Shown: piece by piece, positions 25,301-37,328 of the stretch
Position numbering within the stretch: the first letter of the stretch is position 1
Layout: every line of letters starts with the position of its first letter
NCBI RefSeq assembly: GCF_964340395.1
Contig: NC_135558.1
Span: 1,716,001-1,780,000 of the forward strand
DNA length: 64,000 nucleotides
Source: Glandiceps talaboti
Lineage: Eukaryota; Hemichordata; Enteropneusta; Spengelidae
Direction: 5' to 3'
Notes under the pieces: generated by a model
Seen by the model: the letters and a program-made list of their open reading frames with translations, nothing else
What the model was told of the DNA's origin: nothing
Database searches by the model: none
Program-made: the position numbers and the translations under genes

Positions 25301-25962
25301 CATGTTTATTTTAGTACTGTTTATCAACTTGACTTCAATCCCCGTTCTTGCTTTTTCAATGTACCATTATTTTAGTGAGGTCTAAGATAGGTAGCACAAA
25401 TCCAATCTTGGCCCAAAAACATATGATCAGATTTTTAATGCAAGTCATACAAGAGTTGGCCTTTGTCCTGTATTGTGATATAAACAGTCTCAAAGTTCAA
25501 ACAGTTCACTCTGTCCTCGTGGGTATAAATACAAGCTGATTTTAAAGCAGATAGTTTGGTGCTGCACCAGATCTCAAACTATGATATAAAAGTAGTTGGG
25601 GATTTCACGTTTATAACAAATAAAATTAATGAAAGTACAGTCGACTCTTCATTCTGAAGGAAATAACAAAATTACTTGAAGCTGTACTACCTCAGTAGCT
25701 GCAAGTGGACCATTGTTTGAAAATGTTTAGTTTGATATAATGACTAACTAAGTCTTATAATGGAATCACCTATAGGTAAACATTGGTGAGTAGCTACAAA
25801 TAACACAGTAACAAAATATATGAGTTACATATTATGATACAGACTAAAATCAGTGCCTCCATCAACCAGAACTTGGTGAATTTGCATACAAAGACAAACC
25901 ATACAATAATATGTGACAATGCTAATAGCAACGTATTGTCTATTTTGTCCATTGACACTTAC
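25301..25962. other. Gene-free stretch
   Basis: AT-rich unique sequence. The minus-strand frame of the neighbouring candidate exon continues open to 25825 but beyond its consensus donor. Confidence 0.5.
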
Positions 25963-26385
25963 ATAAAAAGTGGAAGAGAAAAGACTGTCTTTAATACAAT
26001 TCGTGATTTGTGATTTTCCCATAATTGTATGGATGGAGTTTTTCATTTTCAAAGACAAAACAAACATGGAGAGAAATATGTTGTTGGATAGAAAACACTC
26101 ATAGTAAAATGGCAGATTACTTGAACATGACAGATGTCTAATACTTTTGGCTTTTAGTTGATTTGGATTATTATCCACAAGAGATGTGGGTATATGACAG
26201 AGCCTTGTGACATACGAGTGCAATTGTGGTGGCATACTTGGGGTATTTGCAAGAGTACATGCAGTGTTCTCTGTGCCCGTTCTTTGACAAGCATTGGCCA
26301 TTATAGTGTCGAGTGCAAATATCACAGAGTTACCAACAATGGAACTCATGTGGCATGGGGTTCTGTTAATATTACTTTTGTTTAT
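25963..26385 (-). CDS. Candidate coding exon of an unrecognised minus-strand gene (141 codons)
   Basis: A 423-nt exon in phase 0 at both ends. It is bounded by a strong acceptor (GTCATTTCAG at 26395-26386) and a consensus donor (GTAAGTG from 25962). It lies inside a 217-codon open frame (25825-26478), far longer than expected by chance in DNA this AT-rich. The translation begins INKSNINRTPCHMSS and has at least seven cysteines and an NRT sequon, which suggests an extracellular protein. No family is recognised. The antisense frame (26158-26394) is also open and cysteine-rich with a W-x2-W-G-x-C-x3-C-like segment, so the coding strand is not certain. Confidence 0.4.
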
Positions 26386-26470
26386 CTGAAATGACAAATT
26401 TCCATAAAAATCATAAAAAATCGTACGATCATGATCACGCAATTTCGTGTGTAGCAAATGTTTGCATCCC

Positions 26471-26489
26471 ATTTGCATATCATTTGCAT
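26471..26489. promoter_or_regulatory. Pair of POU octamer motifs
   Basis: ATTTGCAT occurs at 26471-26478 and 26482-26489, each the reverse complement of the octamer ATGCAAAT. Role unknown. Confidence 0.25.
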
Positions 26490-26631
26490 GGAGGTATTCA
26501 ATAATGTTTTCAGTACTGCAGTGAAAATATTGTTAGTGTGAGCGTGCACCAGTGTAAGTAATCTCTGGTACATTTGTAATAATATATACACACAAGGACA
26601 CGTTGCTTGGATAAGCGTTTTTATATGAGGT

Positions 26632-27490
26632 TATAATAATAATAATTCTTTATTGATCCCACGAGGGGAAATTGGAAAACTGCCAGCAGTTAAAATTACA
26701 ATATTACAAACAATATTGCGATAGACATAAAAGTTACAATTACATGATTGATACAGGGTAGCGATGTCAAATCATTACAATACAAATACCTCTGCAGGTC
26801 AGCACTGTGACTAGACTGTAAGATATGTTGTGACATTTTGCCCTCACCGCCCTCCTCTCACACATAGGAGTTGGCCGATGTGTAAGGGCGCCCTGTCATG
26901 GCATACCTTACAGACTACACTGTGACTGGTCATTAAAAATTCTCATTGCCTGCAATAAAAATGAATTCCTGAATTCTTTGGTAATTTCAATCTCGTACTG
27001 AAAGTACAAACAGTCAGATACAAAGGATGACAATCATTTTCTAAAATTGTTAACAACTTTTTCAACACTCTCTTATTTTATACCTCCTCAAGTGTCTCTT
27101 GCCTTCTTCCTACAACAGAACTTGCCCTTTTAATAATCTTATTGATACCTCCTTTTAGTTGCTTGCTCAAACTCCCTCCCACAATGCCAAAAAACAGAAC
27201 ACTACTGACAACAGGTGTGTAAAATTGGGTTTGAAATTCATGGTTGATGTCAAATTGCAATTTATGAAGGCAGTACCTGGGCAGTACATACAGGAGTTGT
27301 ATTTCTTAAAAGAGGTTTTCAGCATTTTTCATATATAAACCCATACCAAGATACTTATAAGAATGAACCCTCTCAACATCTCTCTCCTTCATACAAATCG
27401 TTGTGATAGAATCTACAAGTCTGATTATGGATAACCTTATTAATGAGCACACTATGTGATGCATAGTTGTTGGCACAAAGATACTCAATT
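26632..27490 (-). pseudogene. Degenerate non-LTR retrotransposon, RT C-terminal region and 3' tail
   Basis: Minus-strand fragments in different frames read VERVHSYKYLGM and then YTPVVSSVLFFGIV with LNK/INKIIKRASSVVG-type sequence. These are the typical C-terminal thumb region of CR1/L2-like reverse transcriptases. The 3' end is a GATCAATAAAG-type tail followed by (ATT)n, also typical of these LINEs. Frameshifts and stops show it is dead. Confidence 0.8.
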
Positions 27491-27524
27491 TTTTTTCTCA
27501 TTAGTTTGGCCGTCTTCAGTTCCC

Positions 27525-28135
27525 TCAGTCTGGTGCCTAAAGTTCCTCAGTGCTATTAAATTGTTTTTGGAACTTTTCTGCCACCACACTAATGAGTCTT
27601 GCCTTTTGTAGTGAGTGAGTGGTTGGTATAGTTAATACTCCAGTGGTTTTCTCATTGGGGTGAATTAGCACCCTCAGGGGTTGACTGGGGATGGCCTTCC
27701 TCCTTTTGTTTTTTCCCCATAATCCTTCACTGTCAGCCATCACTGTTTTGCTGTCGGATGTACATTTGCTTACTCACCCACCTACCCTGCTTTTTTTTTT
27801 ATCTTCTGTGAATTGTGTTTAAATTAGTACGAATACTTGCATTATTTCAAGTTGTGTTTTCTTGGTTCAGAGTCGGCTGACTAATGTTTGTTGTGTTTGT
27901 CCCCGCTTTAATACTGTATTAGTTGTAGACATTTCTTCAACGCATTTATAGAGGACAAATGTAATCATAAGTTTTTTTGTTTTGTTTTGTTTTGTTTTTC
28001 TGTTCATAGCTAACTTTTTGGCTCAGCAGGTGGATTTTTACTGCCTCGCTGAAGTGCCTAAAGTTCCTTGATGCTATTAAAATATTTCTGGAACTTTTCT
28101 GTCGCCAAACTAATGAGTCTTGCCTTGTGTAGTGA
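27525..28135. repeat. Duplicated ~95-bp segment flanking ~400 bp
   Basis: Sequence starting GTGCCTAAAGTTCCT and running to the TAGTGAGT motif occurs at about 27533-27622 and again at 28049-28137, with roughly 90% identity by eye. Minus-strand open frames across the copies are unrecognised. It may be the remnant of a larger mobile element. Confidence 0.6.
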
Positions 28136-28235
28136 GTTAGAAGAAACAGTACTGGTAACAACAAAATGAGAACATATAGATTGTTTAAAACAGTTTTTGG
28201 TATTGAATTAAAATTAAAAATCTTGTTTGTAGAAA

Positions 28236-28509
28236 ACTAGTGACTAAATTTAGAATTTCGGATTATAATATTCAAATTGAGTTGGGAAGACGGCGTACTC
28301 CTAAGATTCCTGTAGATGAAAGATTCTGTAAATTTTGTCAAAATATGGTAAAAGATGAATTTCATCATTTAATTCTTTGTTCTTATTATACAAATGAAAG
28401 AAAGACATTTCTTTCTTCTTTGTCATTAAATAATTCAAATTTTCATTCTTTAAATGACAAAAGTAAATTTTTGCATATTTTGACCTCTGATGATAAACTT
28501 CCTCATTGA
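28236..28509 (+). pseudogene. LINE reverse-transcriptase C-terminal fragment
   Basis: The open frame TKFRISDYNIQIELGR leads to a C-x2-C...H-x3-H-like module (FCKFCQNM, DEFHHLILC). This is the C-terminal zinc-knuckle tail seen in many animal LINE reverse transcriptases. It has no upstream RT domain and ends in a stop, so it is a 5'-truncated copy. Confidence 0.7.
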
Positions 28510-28529
28510 AAATTTCTTGTTGATGTAAA

Positions 28530-28600
28530 CAGTTCTCCAGCAGTTTTCAAGTAGGAAGTCATGATAAAATTGTTTTATAAATTAAAAAAAAATCCAAAAA
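28530..28600. mobile_element. Fragment of the foldback element
   Basis: TTTTCAAGTAGGAAGTCATGATAAAATT matches the arm of the foldback element at 50547-50882 (internal portion). Confidence 0.45.
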
Positions 28601-29701
28601 AAAATTCCAAATCCAGCCACTTTAAGTGTAACCTACAGATTTTGGTTGTGCACTGCTTAACATTCCAAATGTCAATTATCAGTAAAAGTGAAATAATATG
28701 CCCCTTTGAGTTCAAGCTGATTACATTTTTGACCTTTTATTAATTGAACTGAAATTCATTTCCCACAAAAGAAATAAACATACAGAGAAGTAAATATTAA
28801 CATCCAAAAAGAAAATGATTTAAAGTTGTGGATTAGAGACTAGAAATTAGTATTGAGAAAATTAATTAAGCCTAGCCATTCTATTTCAAGATTGTCAATT
28901 GCATATCAAACTATGGTGACTGCAGTTATTCAAATTTAGGTATTTACATTAAAAATAACACTAATAAGCACACTAAGGTGATAGGATTGTTCCATGAGAA
29001 GTGAGAATAATCAAAATAAATGTTACAGCAAAGTGGTTATAAAATAACCAATTATGCTTTACTAAGGGAACGAGCAGAATTTATGGCATAATTTATGGTG
29101 CTTGAGGAGAAAATATTTTCACAGACCATCAGAATTTTCGTTCCCCACTTTTTTTGTGCTGCCCCTTCCCCCCCCCCTCTTTTTTCCTTGATCACGCCCC
29201 CTCCTCTGTCGTAAATTGTGCTCTTTCCCTCATTTTCATTTCAGGACAAGTATGGATTCTGTATTATTTTCTTGAGATCAGTTTGAATTCTTCAAATCAT
29301 ATACTTTTCAGAAATTTTTTACCAGTGTTTTCATTCTATTGTGGGAACAGAACATCTAAAGCTGTATTTTGATTTGTTACTGTCATGTTAAACAAAAGAT
29401 TTTATTTGTGTGGCCAAGATATTTAAGGTCTTTGACCTTTTGCTTATTTCTTCCCTATTAAGGCTGAATGTATGGATAAAAATGGCTCATAACCATCTGC
29501 AAATCATCTGCATTAGGTCAATCACATGATACATCTATCTTAGAATCTGTCAAACCTGTCATTAGGTTGATCTTGCCTGTCAGCTATGTCCTCAGAAAAC
29601 ACAGTAAAGCATTCCACCCTAAATGTTAATTATCGCCAAAAAATTGCTTCTGGTCATTGCTTGTATCACTTGAATTCCCTCTTGTTGATCTTTATTTTCA
29701 T
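28601..29701. other. Gene-free stretch
   Basis: AT-rich. A pyrimidine-rich tract ending CATTTCAG near 29244 could be a splice acceptor but leads to no convincing exon. Confidence 0.5.
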
Positions 29702-29702
29702 G

Positions 29703-29842
29703 TATTGGTACAGCCCATGCAGTCTGCATATAGGGGGGATAACCCTCGCTACATTAATTGCTACTTCAGTGAAGACAACTGCAGAGCCAAGTGTGAACAA
29801 GCAAATGACATCTGCCCAAACACACTTGCTCTAAAGTACTAA
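29703..29842 (+). CDS. Candidate terminal exon of a small cysteine-rich secreted protein
   Basis: After an acceptor-like TTGGTACAG the frame reads through YRGDNPRYINCYFSEDNC and ends CPNTLALKY-stop. The cysteine pattern is C-x6-C-x3-C-x6-C. The stop codon is followed within three bases by AATAAA, a polyadenylation signal. F-x-SE-x2-C-x3-C resembles the C-terminal part of a Kunitz domain, but the upstream half is missing, so the family is not assigned. No partner 5' exon with a signal peptide was found on this strand. Confidence 0.35.
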
Positions 29843-29845
29843 ATA

Positions 29846-29851
29846 AAAAGA
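29846..29851 (+). terminator. Polyadenylation signal of the candidate terminal exon
   Basis: AATAAA directly after the stop codon of the 29703-29842 frame. Confidence 0.3.
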
Positions 29852-30413
29852 ACAGTAACTGTCATATTTAGTAGATTGAGTGTCAGACATGTTTGACAAT
29901 TAAAAGAAATTCTTTTTTTTTTTGGCCTATTACAAACATTTTGTTACTAGTTTTGTAATTCTGTCATGGGCATAAAATATCAAAAGCAGTGTTTGTATGT
30001 GTAGTTAGTCATTTCACCATCATGTTAAAACAGTTTTTTTTATTTGTATGGCCAAGAGATTTCAAAAAGGTCTTTCACCTTTTACCTACTTCTACCCTGA
30101 AGATTTTCACACCACAAGGCTATCAGAATAGCAACTCATTGGATTTGTCTATGCATTTTACTGCAATTACTGTTTGTATTAGATCATTCACTTTGTACAT
30201 GATTAGGTTAATATTCAGCTATTAAAATCAGATGTCTTCTTTAAAACTGATAAATCCATAAGGTCAAGAATTGAAATATTCAGGTCATAGCATAACGAGA
30301 GGGTTATATAACTGTCATGTGTTATGCATGAAGTCTGTATAGATTTTTTTGCAGGTGAAAACAAATATACACAATACATCTGATTAAAGCTGGATATAGC
30401 TGACAACCTTCTC

Positions 30414-30540
30414 CTGTGGTTTGTAATAACCACCTAACTGTTGTGTCTCAAGATGCCATTATAGGATACCATATACTACACTGTGGTTTGTAATAACCAC
30501 CTACCTGTTGTGTCTGAGGATGCCATCATAGGATAAACTA
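30414..30540. repeat. ~66-bp tandem duplication
   Basis: Two copies of TGTGGTTTGTAATAACCACC-led sequence, differing by a few bases and an indel. Confidence 0.85.
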
Positions 30541-30640
30541 CACAGTCACTGTGATTTTTCACAAAATTGGCTGACATGTTCTTCATGTCAGAAGCTGATA
30601 GATATTCACCAGCACAGGTACACCGTATGAGTGTGTTTCG

Positions 30641-31349
30641 GCTCAGTTCATTAAGTATTAATTTAATGATATCATCAACCAAGTAGTGTAGAGTGTAAGT
30701 CAAATGAAGATTTGGACTATGGGGTGGGGGTGGGGTGGAGGAGGGGAGTGGGAATGATCAGCTCAGTTCATTAAGTATTAATTTAATGATATCATCAACC
30801 AAGTAGTGTAGAGTGTAAGTCAAATGAAGATTTGGACTATGGGGTGGGAGTGGGGTGGGGGAGGGGAGTGGGAATGATCAGCTCAGTTCATTAAGTATTA
30901 ATTTAATGATATCATCAACCAAGTAGTGTAGAGTGTAAGTCAAATGAAGATTTGGACTATGGGGTGGGGGGGGGGAGTGGGGATGATCAGCTCAGTTCAT
31001 TAAGTATTAATTTAATGATATCATCAACCAAGTAGTGTAGAGTGTAAGTCAAATGAAGATTTGGACTATGGGGTGGGGGTGGGGTGGGGGAGGGGAGTGG
31101 GGATGATCAGCTCAGTTCATTAAGTATTAATTTAATGATATCATCAACCAAGTAGTGTAGAGTGTAAGTCAAATGAAGATTTGGACTATGGGGTGGGGGT
31201 GGGGTGGGGGAGGGGAGTGGGGATGATCAGCTCAGTTCATTAACTAGCAATTTAATGATATCATCAACCAAGTAGTGTAGAGTGTAAGTCAAATGAAGAT
31301 TTGGACTATGGGATGGGTGTGGGGTGGGGGAGGGGAGTGGGGATGATAG
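30641..31349. repeat. 120-bp minisatellite with G-quadruplex motifs (6 units)
   Basis: Units start GCTCAGTTCATTAAG at 30641, 30761, 30881, 30990, 31110 and 31230. Each ends in a G-rich block such as GGGGTGGGGGTGGGG with at least four G runs. Units are almost identical, so the array is young. Confidence 0.95.
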
Positions 31350-31629
31350 TCAAAAATCCCCACATGACTTGACTCAAGGCTATCAACTAAAAGTTACATG
31401 ATTGTACACTCTTCCATTTTAGTGATTGATGTTGTGGTTTTCTCTGTGTATTATATTCTGTGAAGTTAAGTTAAGTGACACAAGTTGAAATAAGCTTTTT
31501 GCTAATTATGTGAAAATGTTGATTTATTATTCTCCTATAATCATTGATAATGTTAATGTTGATGTATTATATTTGTATTCTAGCATCCTTACAACTGTTG
31601 ATTGCATAGTCATATATAATATAGTAGGG

Positions 31630-34600
31630 AGTTTCTGTACATATTTTGATACCGTATAGGAACTATACCTTGAGAGGTGTACATCGTTACGATACCGTGT
31701 AGGAACTATACTGTGAGTGGAGGTGTAAATGGTAATGATACCGTGTAGGAACTTAGACTGTGAGTGGAGGTTTAAATGGTAATGATACTGTATAGGAACT
31801 ATACTGTGAGTGGAGGTGTAAATGGTAATGATACTGTATAGGACCTAGACTGTGAGTGGAGGTGTAAATGGTAACGATACTGTATAGGAACTAGACTGAG
31901 TGGAGGTGTACATTGTAATGATACTGTATAGGATCTAGACTATTTGAGTGGAGGTATAAATGGTAACGATACTGTATAGGAACTAGACTATGTGAGTGGA
32001 GGTATAAATGGTAACGATACTGTATAGGAACTAGACTATGTGAGTGGAGGTGTAAATGGTAACGATACTGTATAGGAACTAGCCTATGTGAGTGGAGGTG
32101 TAAATGGTAACGATACTGTATAGGAACTAGACTGAGTGGAGGTGTACATTGTAATGATACTGTATAGGATCTAGACTATTTGAGTGGAGGTATAAATGGT
32201 AACGATACTGTATAGGAACTAGCCTATGTGAGTGGAGGTGTAAATGGTAACGATACTGTATAGGAACTAGACTGAGTGGAGGTGTACATTGTAATGATAC
32301 TGTATAGGATCTAGACTATTTGAGTGGAGGTATAAATGGTAACGATACTGTATAGGAACTAGCCTATGTGAGTGGAGGTGTAAATGGTAACGATACTGTA
32401 TAGGAACTAGACTGAGTGGAGGTGTACATTGTAATGATACTGTATAGGATCTAGACTATTTGAGTGGAGGTATAAATGGTAACGATACTGTATAGGAACT
32501 AGCCTATGTGAGTGGAGGTGTAAATGGTAACGATACTGTATAGGAACTAGACTGAGTGGAGGTGTACATTGTAATGATACTGTATAGGAACTAGACTATG
32601 TGAGTGAAGGTATAAATGGTAACGATACTGTATAGGAACTAGACTATGTGAGTGGAGGTGTAAATGGTAATGATACTGTATAGGAACTAGACTATGTGAG
32701 TGGAGGTGTAAATGGTAATGATACTGTATAGGAACTAGACTATGTGAGTGGAGGTATAAATGGTAACGATACTGTATAGGAACTAGCCTATGTGAGTGGA
32801 GGTGTAAATGGTAACGATACTGTATAGGAACTAGCCTATGTGAGTGGAGGTGTACATTGTAATGATACTGTATAGGAACTAGACTATGTGAGTGGAGGTA
32901 TAAATGGTAACGATACTGTATAGGAACTAGACTATGTGAGTGGAGGTGTAAATGGTAATGATACTGTACAGGAACTAGACTATGTGAGTGGAGGTATAAA
33001 TGGTAACGATACTGTATAGGAACTAGACTATGTGAGTGGAGGTATAAATGGTAACGATACTGTATAGGAACTAGACTATGTGAGTGGAGGTATAAATGGT
33101 AACGATACTGTATAGGAACTAGACTATGTGAGTGGAGGTATAAATGGTAACGATACTGTACAGGAACTAGACTATGTGAGTGGAGGTATAAATGGTAACG
33201 ATACTGTATAGGAACTAGACTATGTGAGTGGAGGTGTACATTGTAATGATACTGTACAGGAACTAGACTATGTGAGTGGAGGTATAAATGGTAACGATAC
33301 TGTATAGGAACTAGACTATGTCAGTGGAGGTGTAAATGGTAATGATACTGTATAGGAACTAGACTATGTGAGTGGAGGTGTAAATAGTAATGATACTGTA
33401 TAGGATCTAGACTATTTGAGTGGAGGTATAAATGGTAACGATACTGTATAGGAACTAGCCTATGTGAGTGGAGGTGTACATTGTAATGATACTGTATAGG
33501 AACTAGACTATGTGAGTGGAGGTATAAATGGTAACGATACTGTATAGGAACTAGACTATGTGAGTGGAGGTGTAAATGGTAATGATACTGTACAGGAACT
33601 AGACTATGTGAGTGGAGGTATAAATGGTAACGATACTGTATAGGAACTAGACTATGTGAGTGGAGGTATAAATGGTAACGATACTGTATAGGAACTAGAC
33701 TATGTGAGTGGAGGTATAAATGGTAACGATACTGTATAGGAACTAGACTATGTGAGTGGAGGTATAAATGGTAACGATACTGTACAGGAACTAGACTATG
33801 TGAGTGGAGGTATAAATGGTAACGATACTGTATAGGAACTAGACTATGTGAGTGGAGGTGTACATTGTAATGATACTGTACAGGAACTAGACTATGTGAG
33901 TGGAGGTATAAATGGTAACGATACTGTATAGGAACTAGACTATGTCAGTGGAGGTGTAAATGGTAATGATACTGTATAGGAACTAGACTATGTGAGTGGA
34001 GGTGTAAATAGTAATGATACTGTATAGGAACTAGACTATGTGAGTGGAGGTGTAAATTGGTAACGATACTGTATAGGAACTAGACTATGTGAGTGGAGGT
34101 GTAAATGGTAACGACACCGTATAGGAACTAGACTATGTGAGTGGAGGTGTAAATCGTAACAACACTGTACAGGAACTAGACTATGTGAGTGGAGGTATAA
34201 ATGGTAACGATACTGTATAGGAACTAGACTATGTGAGTGGAGGTATAAATCGTAACAACACTGTACAGGAACTAGACTATGTGAGTGGAGGTATAAATGG
34301 TAACAACACTGTACAGGAACTAGACTATGTGAGTGGAGGTATAAATGGTAACGATACTGTATAGGAACTAGACTATGTGAGTGGAGGTATAAATGGTAAC
34401 GATACTGTATAGGAACTAGACTATGTGAGTGGAGGTATAAATGGTAACGATACTGTATAGGAACTAGACTATGTGAGTGGAGGTATAAATGGTAACGATA
34501 CTGTACAGGAACTAGACTATGTGAGTGGAGGTATAAATGGTAACGATACTGTATAGGAACTAGACTATGTGAGTGGAGGTGTAAATAGTAATGATACTGT

Positions 34601-35230
34601 ATAGGAACTAGACTATGTGAGTGGAGGTGTAAATTGGTAACGATACTGTATAGGAACTAGACTATGTGAGTGGAGGTGTAAATGGTAACGACACCGTATA
34701 GGAACTAGACTATGTGAGTGGAGGTGTAAATCGTAACAACACTGTACAGGAACTAGACTATGTGAGTGGAGGTATAAATGGTAACGATACTGTATAGGAA
34801 CTAGACTATGTGAGTGGAGGTATAAATCGTAACAACACTGTACAGGAACTAGACTATGTGAGTGGAGGTATAAATGGTAACAACACTGTACAGGAACTAG
34901 ACTATGTGAGTGGAGGTATAAATGGTAACGATACTGTATAGGAACTAGACTATGTGAGTGGAGGTGTAAATCGTAACAACACTGTACAGGAACTAGACTA
35001 TGTGAGTGGAGGTATAAATGGTAACAACACTGTACAGGAACTAGACTATGTGAGTGGAGGTGTAAATGGTAACGATACTGTATAGGAACTAGACTATGTG
35101 AGTGGAGGTATAAATTGTAATGATACTGTATAGGAACTAGACTGTGAGTGGAGGTATAAATGGTAACAACACTGTACAGGAACTAGACTATGTGAGTGGA
35201 GGTGTAAATCGTAATGATACCAAATAGAAA
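31630..35230. repeat. 48-bp minisatellite array (~75 units) with higher-order structure
   Basis: The unit includes GATACTGTATAGGAACTAG and GTGAGTGGAGG and has a 48-bp period. Proximal units (31.6-32.6 kb) carry 2- and 4-bp deletions. Distal units are more uniform. Multi-unit blocks are themselves duplicated, 13 units apart at 33316/33940 and 12 units apart at 34051/34628. The period is 16 codons, and in one frame the only recurrent stop is TAG, which reads CAG in many units. Confidence 0.97.
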
Positions 35231-36665
35231 CTAGACTACCTAAGAGGTATCCAGGGCATTCCACTGAGAAACAGTTGCAAGATGTCATTGTATATTTAGG
35301 CATGTAATAAATGACTTAATGTTAATCATCAGTTAAAATGACATTTAGTTTTATCATTGAGTAAAATATTTCAAAAATGAAAATTAACATAATTTTAGTG
35401 ATTAGTGGACATAACTTTGTATAAAGACATTCGGTTTTATAATGCGTAATTGGGTAAAATATTTTGAAAATGAAATATTTAGTATAATGTTATTCATCAA
35501 TGTAACATACTAAAAGACCCACTTTTCACTTTCATAATGTATGGTTTAGTGAATATTTTGAAATAAAGTGCATCAATATAACACACAGGATAGATTTCAT
35601 ATCTGATTCTTCTACCTCAGACAAACCCAGTCTGACATGAGTATTTTCCAGCTGAATAAATGAACAATATTGGAGAATAACGAGAGATATTAATTCTATC
35701 TGTGTAAGGTTATTTTAAATAGCACTTTTGATTGTTTTGACTCCTTTCCAAGTGCAACAGAACTAGGAATGATGGAGATATGCTTTGTCTTGATGTAGAA
35801 TGACTGGAAAAAATCACATATTATCTGTTCTCATGTATGTAAGGCCTAAAAAATAATTGTTTGGTTACGTTTACCCAATGCCACCTAGTGTTTCACTGCC
35901 GACCCTAAAGTTTATTTTATGTATTCAAAAAAAGATAAAATCACAAAAATTGTGAAGTCATGTGAGAAATAGTGGATGTGGAAAGTGACATCTTCTTAAA
36001 AAGACAATATAAAAATGTTCTTCCAATCTGTAATGGCTGTACATCTGATGAGAAGAAACCAATAACACAGAGACCATATGGAAAACAACGGAAAACATAA
36101 CTACCTGAACTAGACATTCACACATGAAAAGAAATACATATAACAAGAAAAAAATTCTACCTACATACCTATTCTAAAATTGAGCGTAATCGGAACCACA
36201 CAATTATTTTCGTCTTGGCTTGCATTTATACTTGCACAGTATACTTATAGTATAATCACCCAGTGGGGAAGACACTAAATTGTGAATAGCATATCGATAA
36301 ATCAGCTCTAGATTCAATTCTCATTCTCATGAAAGACTTATCGGGAGCCAAGGAATCTTTTATGATCATTTATGTTACCCGTAGAGTATTTTAATAATGT
36401 ACTTTACTGATTGTTATAATGATGAAAAAAACAAGAAATGAAAATGATGCTTTCAAGAAAATGAAGGGAGTATTTATAGGTGAATCCCATGGTTGAATTC
36501 AGTGCCTTGTTGTATCCTATTGATACTACAGCTCCTTACAAAGGATGACTTGATATTCATTATGTAACTGCATCCTTCTCTCTTATATTCACTCAAATCA
36601 GGTCACATTAATTGGTTGTCAGGGGCAACATGGTATTAATTATAGTACACTGAAGTGAGATAGCC
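35231..36665. other. Gene-free stretch upstream of NR5B
   Basis: AT-rich, with one MITE copy (35843-36219). No gene is supported. Confidence 0.5.
35843..36219. mobile_element. GGCC-ended MITE, copy 2
   Basis: Same family as 22989-23472, with inverted ends around CCTAAAAAATAATTGT and shared internal sequence. It lacks the long TA expansion, which shows the expansion is specific to copy 1. Confidence 0.75.
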
Positions 36666-36737
36666 ATGTGCAATAATCAGTTTCTTGATTTACTTATTCT
36701 GTTTATAGTTGTACTGACTAATGATGCTTATTCAGGT
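36666..36737 (+). CDS. Possible signal-peptide-like exon (weak)
   Basis: MCNNQFLDLLILFIVVLTND is hydrophobic and followed by a phase-1 donor-like TTCAG|GTATTA. There is no recognised downstream exon or promoter. A short piece of foldback-family sequence follows at about 36764, so this may be chance. Confidence 0.15.
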
Positions 36738-37038
36738 ATTATCAGCAAGAGTTTGATATTGGAAGCTATGATAAAATTGTTAGCCTGCAACGAGCACCAC
36801 GTGGACGGGGCTGTTACAAATATTAATGGGGTCTGTCCGTTCATCCATCCCAGCATGCGTGCACCTTCATATCACTGGCATATATGCATCAACTGATTTC
36901 AACCAATTACCTCGCACAAAGGTAACATGCATATATGAGACATAATGCACATCACTTTGTTTTACGACTGAATCAAATAGGCAGAATGGCAGCCATTTTT
37001 GTTATTTGTATCTGTTATCTGTATCTATTCTATTTCAG

Positions 37039-37328
37039 GACGCAATCATTTGGCAGTTTGAACCCTAGTACATTGGCGGTATTATAGAGGTTGAAAGTAT
37101 CAGCACTTTGAATATATTTCAAATTGAGGCTGTTCTCAAGAAAAAAAAAAGACCAAACGCTTCTTGGAAGTATAAACTGTTCTAGAGATGTTTATTGCAT
37201 GTCAATTAATAAGGCGAAGATTGTTTGATTAGTGTTATTTACAACTATCCAGCTGAAAAATCAACAGAGTGAAACTGAAACTGAGATTATTATACTTGAC
37301 CTACTATACTGATCATAAATTTATCAAC
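37039..37328 (+). other. Candidate 5' UTR of NR5B
   Basis: A good acceptor, TCTATTTCAG, ends at 37038. The following sequence runs unspliced to the start codon. An in-frame TGA at 37254-37256 shows the coding frame cannot begin further upstream in this exon. Confidence 0.4.

Noticed and set aside
30641-35230. Regularly spaced arrays that might suggest CRISPR
   Set aside because: Whole units repeat without unique spacers in a eukaryotic setting; these are minisatellites.
37269-37328. Upstream extension of NR5B with [15 protein letters not shown]
   Set aside because: This would start at GTG; the first ATG in frame is at 37329 and has a good context.
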